Positions 1 to 11,694 of a stretch of 64,000 nt of DNA are shown piece by piece. Below the pieces are notes generated by a model, which had not been told where the DNA came from, searched no databases, and was given only the letters and a program-made list of their open reading frames with translations. The position numbers were made by a program, and so were the translations under genes. This DNA comes from Schistosoma haematobium. Lineage: Eukaryota; Platyhelminthes; Trematoda; Strigeidida; Schistosomatidae. Numbering within the stretch: position 1 is the stretch's first letter; every line of letters begins with the position of its first letter. Location: contig NC_067196.1 of the NCBI RefSeq assembly GCF_000699445.3, positions 92,165,364-92,229,363 on the forward strand. The letters run 5' to 3'.

Positions 1-290
1 CCAGCGGAGGAAAAAAATCAGGAAGAAGTTCTGGAAGTGGATAGGACACACATTGAGGAGAGCACACAACTACGTCATAAGGCAAGCCCTCATATGGAGT
101 CCACAAGGCCAAAGAAAAAGAGGAAGACCAAAGAACACATTACGCCGGGAAACGGAGACAGACATGAGAAAAATGAGCGAAAATTGGATAGAACTAGGAA
201 GAAAGGACCAGGACAGATTAAGTTGGAGAATGATGGTCAGCGGCCTCTGCTCCACTGGGAGTAACAGGCGTAAGTAAGTAAGTAAGTAAT
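1..290 (+). mobile_element. RTE-type non-LTR retrotransposon, 3' end (family A)
   Basis: The translation over 37-277 matches the C-terminal tail seen in the longer RTE copy at 41697-43001 ([28 protein letters not shown]), interrupted by frameshifts. The copy enters the window already truncated and ends in a (TAAG)n tail at 271-290, the same tail found on the copies at 41.7-43.0 kb and 59.7 kb. It is a dead fragment. Confidence 0.85.
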
Positions 291-599
291 TTAGTAGACT
301 AAGAAGGAACTGTATACTGTCTCACTGGGTTTTGTTTTGACAATCTCAAAACCGTCGCTCCTGTTCAGTGACTAAGTAAAAACCTAGATTGAAGAAGAAT
401 TACACCAAATGTCATCAGCTAGGCTAGACTGATACTCAAATGATCTGAAAACATCGATTTCTAAGTCAAATAATCTGATTTTAAATTAACTCCATCCTAT
501 TCAGTTTCAAGTGAACTGGACTGCTAGTTGATTCGAAAGTAAGGTTCAAGTTACCCGAGTTTGTATTTCAATGATTTTTCAAGTGATCATGATTGGGTT
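291..599. other. Unannotated AT-rich stretch
   Basis: No ORF, exon-like segment or repeat shared with another part of the window was found here. Confidence 0.5.
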
Positions 600-1330
600 T
601 GACATAATAACCTATAATCACTTCAAAAAAAACCGATGAGTGGCTCGCACTCAAGCACTAAAATCTTGTACATGGTTACTGTATCAACTTCTTCGATTCA
701 GCCAGTCGCTCAAGTGTGACGTAAAATCCGGTTCAATTTGCCATTACCTCGATAACACAGCGAAATGAAATTTTTTGGGCAAGTCCAAGAGTAGTAGAGA
801 CAGTAACAGTAATAGTAGCAATACAAAAGATTAGGCATCGAAAGAATTATTCAAATTATTGAAGTAAGGACATTCATAAGGAATTTAGAAACTTAGCATC
901 TAAGAGAGGACAAAGAGTGGATGTACATGCATCATTTCGAACGATTTTGAACCATGTCACTTAGAAACTTGAACCATTAGTTACGATAATAACGACGCTC
1001 CAAACCGAGTAGTCTACGCCTCAATTTAACCGTCAGTAACTTCATGGACTGATGCCGTGTTTTATTTCACCCCACTAGCTTTCTTCCGGCCTACATCGTC
1101 CGTCAGGGTAGACGGGGTTTGGGCATACATAACACATATTTCAATCAACTCGGTGAACATTTACTACCTCATCAATCGATTCCCCATATTTGCCTGATAC
1201 CCTATTCCAAACCCAGGGATTGCTTATTTGATGGTGCAAGAATACGCAAACAATGCTCCGAAGACATCTATGATCGAACACTAATAACCTACGAATATCC
1301 TCCATTCTTAATGTCCATAATGGAAAATTA
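600..1330 (-). mobile_element. Decayed RTE (family B) 3' end, reverse orientation
   Basis: This segment resembles, on the same strand, parts of the minus-strand RTE at 60.86-61.95 kb. Shared blocks include the stretch near 850-1030 and the one near 1270-1320. No reading frame survives. It stops where the next element begins at about 1331. Confidence 0.6.
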
Positions 1331-2370
1331 TTAATACTTCCACCTCAGCCTGCGATAAAAGAGCATATTGATCCATATCAGTTTGCTTACAGACGCGAAA
1401 GAAGCACTTCAGATGCTGTTGCTGTTCTGCATCACAATATAGTTTTCAACCTAGAAAAGGGTAAGAAGTATGTTCGATGTGCTTTTCTTGACTATACTTC
1501 AGCTTTTGATTCTATACCAAGACAACGTTTAATTAACAGGTTAATCAGCGTCAACATTGACAGCTGGATAACCAACTGGCTATGTCCCTACCTCTCTGGA
1601 AAGGAGTAGTACACTGTATTTCGAGGAAAGTGTTCAGAGTCTCTACTGTCTCATGAAGGTGTATCACAAGGAGCTGTTCTTTCACTTCTTCTTTTCTCTT
1701 TTTTCTGCATGATCTGCCATCTTCCACAGAAAACACTTTTGTGAAATATGCGGATGATCTCACTGTATGTATGTCTATCTCTTCCTCTTTACATCCCATA
1801 GAAATGAATGAGTTTTTGTCTCGTATTGGTTTTTGGTCTGTTGGTAATGGTCTCATACTTAATCCGTCTAAATGTCAAGCTGTTAACTTTAGCATGAGAC
1901 ATGAACGGCATCTAAACACCATTTTGAGATCCCATAATCCTTGTGCCATTGGAGACTCTTTGATAAACAGTGTCGAAGGTCAATTATCTTGGTGTCACCT
2001 TTTCCTCTGATCTCTCTTGGTCTTCTCACGTTTTATTATTATCGAAGAAGGTTTTCCGTCTGACCTACTACATAAAGAGATTGCATGCTCTTAAGATTAC
2101 TCGTCATTTACTCTTACAATTTGTCAATTCTTGCATATTACCTATTATTCTTTACTGTTCGCCATTATTCTTACACGGGCTTTTGAGAAGAGACTTTGCT
2201 GTATTGAGGAGAGTGCTGAAGGCAGTTAGCAAGGTATGTGGTGAATCTTTCGAGGTCATAATTAATATGGTTGTGGATAGACATCTAAAGTCATGCAAAC
2301 TCCTGACAGGCGTTGATCTAGTTTCTTTTGCTAACCTTGGTTCAATTAAGGTCAATAACGCCGTTACATA
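1331..2370 (+). pseudogene. Non-LTR retrotransposon reverse transcriptase, CR1/Jockey-like, broken
   Basis: Reading across frames gives an RT core: QFAYRRERSTSDAV near 1380, AFDSIP near 1505, HEGVSQGAVLSLLLFSFF near 1650, and the catalytic box KYADDLTV at 1744. A thumb-like region with YLGVTFSSDLSWSSHV follows at 1985-2030, then the remains of the C-terminus to about 2370. Stops and frameshifts divide it into three frames, so it is not functional. The endonuclease half is missing and a PLE fragment cuts off the 3' end. The family assignment within the CR1/Jockey group is uncertain. Confidence 0.75.
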
Positions 2371-2645
2371 GAAGGATATCATCAGTTCGTTGTTGTTGAT
2401 TTGAATGTCCTTAATTTGGTCCAGGCATTGTTTGGGGGAGCTGATAGAGTGGTTGGATGAATCTACTAAATGTTTCAGTATTCGTGAAATTTCTTTTGAC
2501 AAATTGTATGTTGGCGTTCCGAGGAGTGCTACAATTGGACGTAGTGGAATGTTTGGTTTGTGTAGCTCAGAGAAGAAAACTTCATCAAAAACCCCATTGA
2601 CTTTTGGATAAGACCTCTGGATCAAAGGGTCCCTAAGATAACCAC
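2325..2645 (-). pseudogene. Penelope-like element reverse transcriptase fragment
   Basis: The minus strand reads IPLRPIVALLGTPTYNLSKE followed by a segment ending MISFYVTALLTLIEPRLAKE. This corresponds to the LRPILDM...FSLDVNSLFT block of the intact PLEs at 46.8 and 55.8 kb, but it is clearly another PLE lineage. Only this block survives. The usual D of SFDV is replaced by Y, so the catalytic site is damaged. Confidence 0.7.
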
Positions 2646-2654
2646 GTGCTGAAT

Positions 2655-3540
2655 TAATGACAGGGGGTGAAGCAGTCGAACGCGTTGGCAACTTCATTTA
2701 TTTTGGAAGTCTGATCAGCCCTAAAGGGTTGGTGTCTGAAGAAATCTCAGCACGGATTCGAAATGCTCGTCACCTATGGCGAAGGCGAGATATCCGTCTA
2801 TTAATAAAAGGACGAGTATATTGAGCAGCAGTTCGTTCTGTTTTACTTTACGGCAGCGAAACATGGCCATTAAGAGTAGAAGATACTCGTAAACTACCAG
2901 TATTTGACCACAGATGCCCTAGAAATATTGCTGGGATCACCGGGTAAGTAATAGTGAGGTTAGATGCAGGGTATTAGGGAATGATGATGATAAATCAGCT
3001 GATGAAGTTGTGAACCTTCATCGACTGAGATGGTTGGGCCACGTGTTACTCATGCCTGGACACCGATAACCACGACTTGCAATGCTAACCGGTGTTGGAG
3101 ATGGTTGGAAGAAAGTTAGGGGCGGCCAAACCAAAACGTGGCATCAGTGCTTAAAGTCACTAGCTTCTAGTCTGAGCCATGTTGGTTGATGCAGACTACT
3201 TGGTTGAGATCCGCGTGACTATCGTGACCAATGGTTGGAGACTCTTAGTGACATGGCTCAGAATCGATCACAATGGCGTAGGTGTATAAACTCTCTGTCT
3301 TCCCTTAAACTAAGAGACAAAAATCGCTTCGTATCTTTCTTCCTACGAACTAATTCTTTCTTCCTGTTCGATATCCTTATATGCAATCTTTCTTTTATAT
3401 ATCACCACCTCTGAATTAACTACTCCTAAGAATTAAGTGTTCATTTTGTGTTAATGAGGTATGACAACTTGGACCGATGCATATATGTGCCTAGTCCTAC
3501 GTTGTACCTGACTGACGTGCTTCGATCTGTGTACCCAGAC
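2655..3540 (+). pseudogene. RTE-type retrotransposon (family B) 3' end
   Basis: Translation across frames gives EAVERVGNFIYFGSLISPKG, then SVLLYGSETWPLRVEDTRKL near 2835-2895, the C-terminal segments WLGHVLLMPGH and GGQTKTWHQCLKSL, and the 3' UTR. The same order is seen on the minus strand at 61.2-62.2 kb. Several frameshifts make it inactive. The 3' UTR includes a block around 3475-3510 that is shared with 61190-61215. Confidence 0.8.
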
Positions 3541-3639
3541 AGTATGTTAGTTTTCTCACAAATATGATAATGTATAACTATGAAGAAAGTGCTAATATTC
3601 GCTCCGCTAAGCTACCTACTCAACCGATACTCACTATGA

Positions 3640-4390
3640 TTCTATTACAAACGTGTCGAATTTACAAAGCATCAAACTCCTATTCCGTTCTCCATTTATC
3701 TTTATATCCCAACTTACTCAGCAGCTCATCTTCGTCGTAAGCTCCGTCTTCTCTAAGCGACCCCAAGTCTCTAATTGGTCGAAACGCTGGATACCACCAC
3801 CAAATACGGAATCCAGATCAGTTTTTCCCGAAAAGTCAAATGCTGTCCTTCTCCAACGTCCGTACACTGAAGAAAATGAGACAACAGATAAGTTTGGTCA
3901 TGCACTTGGTAACTGCTAACATTGATGTTTGCAGTAGATCACAGACCTTTATACAACATTTTAGTGCATTACTACTAAAGGTAACTGGGAATTTGACATT
4001 AAAATACCGTCCCAACAGTCGTGCTTCCTCATATCATGATCACCTTCGTCTCAGTGAGGACTATCACCTGGGACTGTCTGTTCAAATAGGGTGTGTCTGA
4101 GAAATTTATTAACATCTTGAAGGCTTACTACACGAACATCTCAGACAGTAAGTGCACACAAACACATTTTTACATTATTCCATTCCAGAAACCGCTTAGG
4201 TATGATTCGTTAAGCTCGTCATTCCTCTTCAACGTTTTCAATGATAATGTTGTGAAGACTGCTCTGATCGGAATATATAGCGGTGGTGGTTCGTTGAAAG
4301 GACACATAATACATGTTCTAATCACCTTATTTAATGAAGACACCACCTCACACATATGGAATTGTTATCTTTATCCAGTACCCTGAGTCT
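3640..4390 (+). pseudogene. RTE (family B) endonuclease N-terminus, degenerate
   Basis: The frame at 3840-4100 reads MLSFSNVRTLKKMRQQISLV and continues with an ANIDVCSRSQTFIQ segment, the pattern of the start of an APE-type endonuclease (NVRTL...IDVC..ET.I). No further endonuclease motifs are readable beyond about 4100, and the 4100-4390 stretch is of unknown origin. The family B assignment rests on its position beside the family B 3' end and on general resemblance. Confidence 0.5.
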
Positions 4391-4465
4391 ATCATTTGAG
4401 GTTTCAGGGGTACATATAACGAAAGCAATAAGACTCGGTAAATGGGTTGGAGGTGAGACTCAACC

Positions 4466-4830
4466 TGTTAGGATAGTCGGAAAAATATACCAATAATTAT
4501 CGTGTTAAGTCTATCGTGGCCTTGGACTTTAAATGTACATTTCTTATTGTTCGGTGTTTGTTTCACTTGTTAAATATTGTGTAAATGTTGTTTTCTATTT
4601 TATTGTATGATGTGGTTTGTTTGATTGGTATATAAATAGAGTATGTCTGAAATACAATGATTCATAACTCAGAGGCTGTGACTTGTGTTCTGGACTCAAC
4701 TGACTGGGCTAGACAGGGAAATGGGACCAATCGAGACTCTAGGCCGTCCGTACGTGTTTACCTGTCACTGTGATCGATCGATAAATAACCGCTGCTTATC
4801 AAAACCTGCAGTCTCACACGCGTTACAACA
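4466..4830 (+). mobile_element. Solo LTR (family L1), 365 bp
   Basis: It begins TGTTAGGATAGTCGG and ends CGTTACAACA, so it has the TG...CA ends of an LTR, and it contains a TATATAAATAGAG promoter-like motif. It is flanked by the 5-bp direct repeat CAACC (4461-4465 and 4831-4835), a target duplication. A second copy with its own target duplication is at 42442-42810, and a diverged relative is at 59188-59699. No internal retrotransposon sequence is attached. Orientation is taken from the TATA motif. Confidence 0.9.
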
Positions 4831-4835
4831 CAACC

Positions 4836-7760
4836 AAGAATGATCTTGTAGACAATTCTAGGGAATTTTGATGAAAGAGATGTATCATTGAAAAACGCAC
4901 AAAAAATTAGTGATTCAAATATTCCTATGTGACCAGATTGGCCGCTTGAGGATCGAACAAAGTGGAAGAATGCTCTTGCGGATTTGAGAACTCGCAAGAT
5001 AAATGGCGAAACTAATCTTGCCATTAGGGTTTTCGGGTAGTCAGGTCTTGGAAGCCAATTCTGCTGAGGCCTGTATGGGTAGAACGAATGATTACCAAAA
5101 CACCTTAAGTGCGTGCTACACAAACGCCCTTAGCCTTGGAAATAAAACGTCCGAGCTAAGTCTGATGGTGGATGAATTAAGTCCTGATATAATTGTTGTT
5201 ACAGGAACTTGGTTCACCGTAGATATAGAATGTTCTCCCATCATGGCAGGCTATATTCTTGTTAGAAGTGATAGAGTTTCAAGTCGCAAGGGGGGAAGCA
5301 TAATGTGAGATAGCATGTTGTAAGATTAAATCCAGAACTGGGTTAGTGACTATAAGGGGGAATATACCGTAGTCCATGTTGTCTTGCTGAAAACTTTATC
5401 TTAAGACACATCTGTTCTTGAAGAATGCCAGAATGTCGTCTCATCACTGGGGACTTCAACGCACCGCATATCAACTGGATAGAGCTTACGGCTCCAGGTA
5501 GTGGTTTCGATAGTGGCCTTTTATCTACCGTTATTCAGTGTGCACTTTTACATTGTCTCACAAAACCGACACATATTGATTTGCAACATGATCCGTAGCT
5601 GCTGGATCTCGCCCCCACCACCACTGTGATGACGTCTAGTGAACTCTAGTGAACAGTGATCACGTTGCACTTCACTTTAATTTTAGGAGACATGGTGTAC
5701 GATTTGTGTCTGCTCCACCCCGTCCCAATATCCGACGAGCCAATATTCCCGCAATCAGAAACTGTGCTGTCTCGATTGATTGTTCGGTCGACGCAGATGG
5801 ATCGATCGAAGATGAATGGAATAGGTTCAAGGCTACATTCGAGTCCGTACCGTCGCTGTTTATCCCATGGTCAGCACGTAAGCTATCACATTGCCCTCCA
5901 TGGATTAATGAGCAAACCCGAAAGCTGTTAAAGCGTAGGAAACATTTCTGGGACTTATTGTTGTTGACAGGTCGTGCGTCATTTAAGCGTGAGTGCCAAA
6001 ATTCCGGAATATTTGTAAGAAAACCATAGCCAAATCCCGTACCACTTACGAACGACAGTTAGTATATGATAGCCGTACTTGTCCGAAACGATTGTTTCCG
6101 TATGATAAACGGTGAATGAAACGTAGTGATGGTATTCCCCCGTTACTGTTACACGAAAATTCAGAATTACTAGCTGAACCAGATCGAGCAAAAGCTGAGA
6201 CTTTTTCAGACTACTTTAGCGAAGTCTTCTCTACGTTTATTGTAACAAGTACTTGTCGCACTCACACCGAGATACCAGCCATTGAATCTGTACAGATGAC
6301 TGAGGAAACTGTCCTTCCGTTGATAGCTAACCTCAAACCTTGTAAGATACCGGACCCTGATGGGTTACATCCACGGTTGCTGTCATCTCTTGAGGACATT
6401 ATTTCAAAACCGCTCGCGACACTTCAACATGTACCTTTCACTCGCTCAACCCCCTAGAGATTGGAAGGACGCTATAGTCAGTCCTATATTCAGCTACGGT
6501 TGGAGACAGATGGTATCTAACTACCGGCCTGTCAGTCTAACTAGCATTTTCGCTAAGTTGCTTGAAAAGATTATTCGGGTTAGGTTGCCAATCCACAAAG
6601 ATTCACACAATCTGTTAGCTCCTGAGTAACATGGATTTCGTAACAAGCGTTCATGCTTGACTAACTACCTAATGCGAGAGAGGATTGAACAGCAGCCTTA
6701 GATAAAGGTCTGTCTGTCGATGTGATATTCATATATTTTAGCAAAGCATTTGACAAAGTTTCACACGTGGGACTTATGCAGAAGCTCACGAGCTTCGGAA
6801 TCATTGGCACTGTACATGAGTGGATAGGAAATTTCTTATGTGACCGCAGACAGAGAGTGTCGGTCAATGGGACGCTGTCCGATTGTAAGCCGGTCAAAAG
6901 TGGTGTACCCCAAATCACCATCTATGGCCCTCTGTTCTCCCTTTTCTACGTCAATGAGTTACCGCTGTTGCTTAGGTCGTCGACATTATTGTTTGCGGAT
7001 GATGTAAAAATCTGGAGAACAATAAAAAGTGAAGCTGACCACCTGGATCTTCAAGCTAACTTGGACGATTTAGTTAGATGGGCTCGAGGTTGGTGCTTGG
7101 AAATTAATGCTAGGAAGAGTGTGCCAATGCACATCGGTCACGATAATAGGTACCATTATACTATTGATGGTAAACCTCTCCCATGCGTTCAAGAACATAA
7201 AGACTTAATAGTAGTAATAAGTCATGACTTGAAAATAACTACGCATTGCAATGCAGCCGCTGTCAAATGGTCACTTCGCCGAGCTTCAAATATTTTGACG
7301 AGGAAACGTTTCGAATTTTATATCCCACCTAAGTGAGACCACATTTAGAGTACTGTATCCAAGCAGCTAGCCCGTGTCTGGTAAAGGACACTGACTCCCA
7401 TGAGCGTGTCCAGTGTGTGGGAACGAAATTAGTGAAGGATCTTTCTAGACTCCCTTATGATGAGCGTTTAAAACACCTAAACCTTCTCCCCTTGTCGTAT
7501 CGTACGACACGAGGTGACCATATACTGCCTTTCGTATCTTTAATTATGATTTGGGTATTAATATGTCTTATCTTTTTGCTCCTCACTCCTGCAAGAAGGT
7601 TCGTAAACCGCGAACTAATAAAGTTAAAGTGGGGTCCCGTTTTTCTCATAGAGTAGTCAATGATTGGAACGCCTTACCCAAACAAGTGGTATCAGCCCCA
7701 TCAGTGAATATTTTCAGGGAGAAGCTGGACCTTCACTGGAAGGCAATCTGTCAGGATTAA
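4836..7760 (+). pseudogene. CR1-clade non-LTR retrotransposon, nearly complete but degenerate
   Basis: The domain order is still readable. The end of an ORF1-like protein lies at 4840-5040 (WKNALADLRTRKINGETNLAIR). The ORF2 endonuclease starts near 5100 with CYTNALSLGNK and DELSPDIIVV. RT motifs follow: FSKAFDKVSHVGLMQKL at 6738, VPQITIYGPLFSLFYVNELP, and the catalytic LLFADDVKIW at 6985. The C-terminus includes RPHLEYCIQAASP at 7333 and VVNDWNALPKQVVSAP, ending at 7758. Frameshifts and stops break ORF2 into at least six pieces, so it is inactive. It resembles schistosome CR1 elements of the SR1/pido type. Confidence 0.85.
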
Positions 7761-7789
7761 CAGAGGTTCACCAACCTACTATCTTTATT

Positions 7790-7980
7790 ACTAAAGACTG
7801 AAAACTGATGGGGAAACTCGGTGATTCACTAGTCCGATTCAAATTTATGTGGTAGGGACAGAAGGTCAACGGCCTATGTCAGTCCTGCCTTACGAAGCTT
7901 CTGTGAGTCTCCAGTCTTCTCTTGAAATGGTCAATTGAAGTTGTGGATACCACTGCTTCGATGAACAAGTTCCAAGAATT
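7790..7980 (-). pseudogene. CR1-type retrotransposon C-terminal fragment, reverse orientation
   Basis: The minus strand reads NSWNLFIEAVVSTTSIDHFK followed by RRLETHRSFVRQD and a stop, the C-terminal signature of CR1-like ORF2. It abuts the LTR-like repeat that starts at about 7981 and may be its insertion target. Confidence 0.6.
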
Positions 7981-8480
7981 TAGAGGTATCACATGTATTC
8001 GGAGTTAGACATCGCCTCTATACGTAACACCTTTATCATCGAAGTATGCCAACTCAATCAAATTGGAAGTGTGAAAACGAAGGGCCTTGAGGTTATTTTT
8101 CAAAGGTCATTGATATCTCGAGAAGTGTCTGATCCAAGCTGGATATCGGCTATAGGAAATGAGTAGCACGACGTATCCACTCGTGATCTGATGTGGATGC
8201 TTGATCGAGTGCCTTCAGCTAGGTGAGTCCAGCGAGAATAATGAGGTCAGCATCAAATGTCGAAGATTTACAGAACTATTTATTTTGAGGATTTGTTTAC
8301 CGCTATTAACTCGTAACGCTGTGAAATATGTATGGCACGTGTGTTCTGTTCGTTCTCGGCTTTTGTACGTGTCTGATATGTCTTCTGAGACGTTGGAAGT
8401 TTCCTTGTCTACACCAATGAGATGTTAATTTGCCTAAGACGAATATCTGCACTAGACTCCCTCCCAGTGTCTATTCTACA
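7981..8480 (-). repeat. Probable 3' LTR of the Gypsy element (diverged)
   Basis: The part 7990-8295 is homologous, in the same orientation, to 12590-12905, which adjoins the primer-binding site of the Gypsy element. The best block runs from 8166 (AGCACGACGT) through the stretch GCCTTCAGCTAGGTGAGTCC at about 8210-8229. Homology to the 5' copy fades after the ATTTATTTT near 8285, so the outer limit is approximate. The two repeats differ markedly, consistent with an old insertion. Confidence 0.55.
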
Positions 8481-8798
8481 GGACTTCAATACAATTCAGA
8501 TCAAGAACACGTAATTAGCCGGACTAGAACGTAAATATATGTCCACCAAACATTTAAACTCTGCCGTGAGATTTAGAAGGACTTCATTTAAAAGAGTTAT
8601 GACTCCTCATGGTGAAGCCTGGTTCCTTCGGAAGTCACGAAGCTGATGCCTGTACACTATGGGAGTCCGGGGGGTCGTACAAATTCCCGCGGTATGTAGG
8701 TGATTTGACTGAGGTTGAAAGAGAAGGGTTTTATTATGTTCGATTCCATTTTGTTTACAGAGTTCAAACTCTGACGACGTAAATTACGTTCAGTTATC
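8481..8798. other. Unannotated stretch between LTR-like repeat and integrase fragment
   Basis: No coding or repeat signal was recognised. It may be retroelement 3' untranslated sequence. Confidence 0.4.
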
Positions 8799-9200
8799 TT
8801 AAACCAACACATCAGGTGTTCCGAACCAACTAAATAGTTGTCTGAGACGTAACAGTGTTTCAGATGTAGACGGTCTTTGTACAGTACAGATTTCAGGCCA
8901 TTTAGAGTATTTAACTACCTCTTCAAGCATAATTGACGTGTAGTCGGTCCCAAGGCTTGTTCGTCTCTTGTCATGGCTGGGATTATACTTTCGGTGGATC
9001 TTCTGCATTTTCGGCTCGTCTCAGTACGTGTTCTTCCACTGCATCCAAAAATTCAATCTTCGAAAATATGGAGCATCCACTCAGCTCAGTGAACAAATCC
9101 TCTTGGATTGGGTGAAGGGAATAAATGGTCCTGTAGTGCTTTATTTAACCCAAACGAGAAGTCTCAACATCCACGTAACTAATAATCAGATTTTCTTACA
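8799..9200 (-). pseudogene. Second Gypsy-type integrase fragment
   Basis: The minus-strand frame contains YSKWPEICTVQRPSTSETLL followed by LRQLFSWFGTPDVLV, the integrase catalytic-core block around SKWPEI...LR.LF...G.P. This differs from the integrase of the adjacent element at 9377-9823 (RFTRRPEAVPIKDITAETVV), so a different Gypsy lineage contributed this piece. It is short and isolated. Confidence 0.65.
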
Positions 9201-9204
9201 ACGA

Positions 9205-9823
9205 CTAGTGATCGATTATACAGTACCTAGGTTCGCGTTGATGAACTTTGAAAAGTCCTTCGTATGTTGATTCGAAAGTTCGTCGACGCGAGTCTCGACG
9301 TACGAATAAGCGTGTACTATTACGTAAGTCAGGTTGAACGAAAACATCAGTTGATTGCGGTCGAATGGAAACAGGTTTAACTGAACGCATTGCGTTTGTA
9401 AGCGCGGACCACTGTTTCAGCAGTGATGTCTTTGATAGGTACTGCTTCTGGCCTTCGAGTGAAACGATCTACGCATGACAAGAGGCAAGAGTATCCATTT
9501 GAATCTGGTAATCGTTCTACCAAATCCAGGTGGACGTGGTCGAAACGAGCATCAGGAGTTTTGAAAGAGCTTAAGGGACATTTTTTGTGTCCGATAACCT
9601 TAGATTTTTTGCAGCTTACACAAGAGCGCGTCCACTCCTTCACGTCTTTATTCATACCAGGCCAGCAAGACCGTTCTGCTATAAGCTTGATGGTTGTACG
9701 AACACCCGGATGAGAATATTTGTGCAACGTATTGAAGACGTTGCGTCCATAATGTTTCGGCACGATTGGGCGATCCCTGCCTGTAGATGTGTCACAAAGT
9801 AAGGTTTCCTTACCTGTTCCCAT
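9205..9823 (-). pseudogene. Gypsy integrase and C-terminal Pol region, broken
   Basis: The frame 9377-9823 contains the integrase zinc-binding H-H-C-C region (TLHKYSHPGVRTTIKLIAER ... SCVSCKKSKV) and the start of the catalytic core with DHVHLDLV and SCVDRFTRRPEAVPIKD. The frame 9205-9390 supplies the Pol C-terminus (KPVSIRPQSTDVFVQPDLRN). The middle of the catalytic core, including its second and third acidic residues, is missing between them, so the enzyme is dead. It continues the minus-strand element that starts with gag at 12.42 kb. Confidence 0.8.
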
Positions 9824-9872
9824 CTTTTAGATGCGCAGCTTAAGGGTTGTTGACGATAACTCGTGCTGAAGA

Positions 9873-11694
9873 TCAGTACCTTCTTTTTGAAGCGGGTTTT
9901 AGAAGATCGATTCCTTGGAAACTGTTCAAGGCAGTTGTTCGAGACAAGGTGTCTTCGACGATAAAATCCTTAATTGCGGAGAATGCTTTTCGTGCGGTTT
10001 CGTCCAGCTTGATTGATTTCACATTTCCACGAATTTGGTAGGTTAGTGGTTTCATAAGTAATGTGCATTTCGGTATGAATCGTCTATAGAAACTTACAAG
10101 GCCGTTAAACGTGCGCAATTGCTTGATGGTGGTCGGCTCTGGGTAATCCAGAATGACCGCCACTTTGGTACTAAGGGGTCGGATACCTTGAGCATCTATG
10201 GTGTGTTCTTGGAAGTCTAATGAGTCAGTTCCGATCTGACATTTCTTAATGTTTACAGTAGTGTTTTCGTGCTCACCACTTCCGTGCCTTAAGGTAACCC
10301 TCGTGCTATTGATAGAAGAAACCAGAGAAGTAGTGAATAGGTCTTTATTTCGATCTTAGCGCAGTCACAGTGGAGCGTGGGATTATCTGTTCAGACAAAC
10401 AAAGGCTCTCAACATTCAATATAAGATAATAGGGAATATAACGCTTATAAAGAATAAGGAAGTGAATGAATACTTGAACAATACTGTTTTAGCACATGCT
10501 TGGTTGTTTGGGGTCAACTCTTAACCAACCAACCTGAGCTGTTACAGTGTCATGTTTTTGTAGTCGGTCGAAAACAAGATCCAGATGCTGGAGATGCGAT
10601 TCTCTGTCCGGACTCGCGAATATACAGTCGTCAACATACGCATGTACGAAATTGAAACCCCGAAAACCGTCGTCTATGAACCTTTAGAAGGTTTGTGCAG
10701 CGTTTCTTAGACCGAAAGGCATTCGCGAAAATTCGTAGAGTTCGAAGGGAGTTATGATAACTGTTTTTGGAATATCGTCAGTAGCCATGGGGATTTGGTT
10801 ATACGCTTTAACCAAGTAGATTTTCGAAAAGACAGTTTTACCTTTCAAGGTAGCTGTCAAATCGTGAATGTGAGGCAACGGGTAACGATCGGGAATGGTT
10901 TTCGCATTCAATCGCCGATAGTCACCAGTTGGACGCCAATCGTTGCTGTCCTTTTTAGGGACCATGTGCAACGGAGATGCATATGGGCTATTCGACGGTC
11001 GTATGATTCCTAAGTCTATCATGTGATGGAATTCGTTTTTCGCCAACCTTAGGTTTTCGGGAGCTAGTCGTCGTGCTTTAGAGAATACAGGTGGTCCTGT
11101 AGTCGTGATGTGATGTGTAACGTTGCTGGTTACACACGGCAGTTTCGGTTGAGTTTGTTGTATCCCAGGGTACTTGTCGAGTAGTGGCTGATACAGTGGG
11201 TCTATCATATGCTTAATTGTGACTGGGGATAATCTGCAACCAGAAAAAGAAGTTACGCAAACGGATAAATTAGTGTTTCCGTCTCCTAGCCTCCGTTTGC
11301 GCGTATCGATGATCAGATTATGGTGTTGTAGAAGGTCCATACAAATAATTGGCATAGAAACATCTGCAACAACGAAGATCCAGTGAATGGGTTTGCGTAA
11401 GCCCGCGTTAAGGTAAACGTACCTTTTGCCATACGTAGCGATCAGTTTTCCGTTTGCCGACTGTAAGTTTACGGTCGATTCGTGAAGTCGGTCGTTGGAA
11501 TTCGCTGGGAGAACGCTAACTTCTGCGCCAGTGTCGAAGAGGAAGCTAACTTTCGCTGTCACATCTGTGACGTATAAAAGACAGCTATGTTCTCCGGCTA
11601 CGGTTGCCGTTAACGCGTGCCGGCTTGGAAGTTTCCCGAGTTGTTTTTCGTGTCGGTCGGTTCGGAGTTGCGAAAATTGCAGGGTTTTCTGCAA
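9873..11694 (-). pseudogene. Gypsy protease and reverse transcriptase, broken by insertion and deletion
   Basis: The frame 10684-11694 starts with a retroviral-type aspartic protease ([13 protein letters not shown], with DTGA at its active site). RT follows: the [20 protein letters not shown] segment, [21 protein letters not shown] and [12 protein letters not shown]. The catalytic YVDD is readable near 10630 in the next frame (AYVDDCIFASPD). Frame changes follow 10684, and a foreign segment of about 290 bp sits between 10264 and 10553. RT resumes as KCQIGTDSLDF and then FNGLVSFYRRFIPKCTLLMK down to 9873. RNase H is mostly lost between 9823 and 9873. It resembles the Boudicca/CsRn1 group of flatworm Gypsy elements. 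Confidence 0.85.
10264..10553. mobile_element. Insertion of about 290 bp inside the Gypsy RT
   Basis: The RT reading frame stops after LQKHD and resumes with TVNIKKCQIG. The intervening DNA on the minus strand starts TGTAACAGCTCAGG and carries a CTTTATAAGCG motif with an AATAAA about 80 bases further on, features expected of a short solo LTR. ACAC is present at both edges. Exact ends and family are unresolved. Confidence 0.5.

Noticed and set aside
2152..2697. 181-codon minus-strand ORF as a single gene
   Set aside because: Only the part at 2325-2645 is PLE-like. The lower-coordinate part is the antisense of the CR1-like RT and the upper part of RTE family B.
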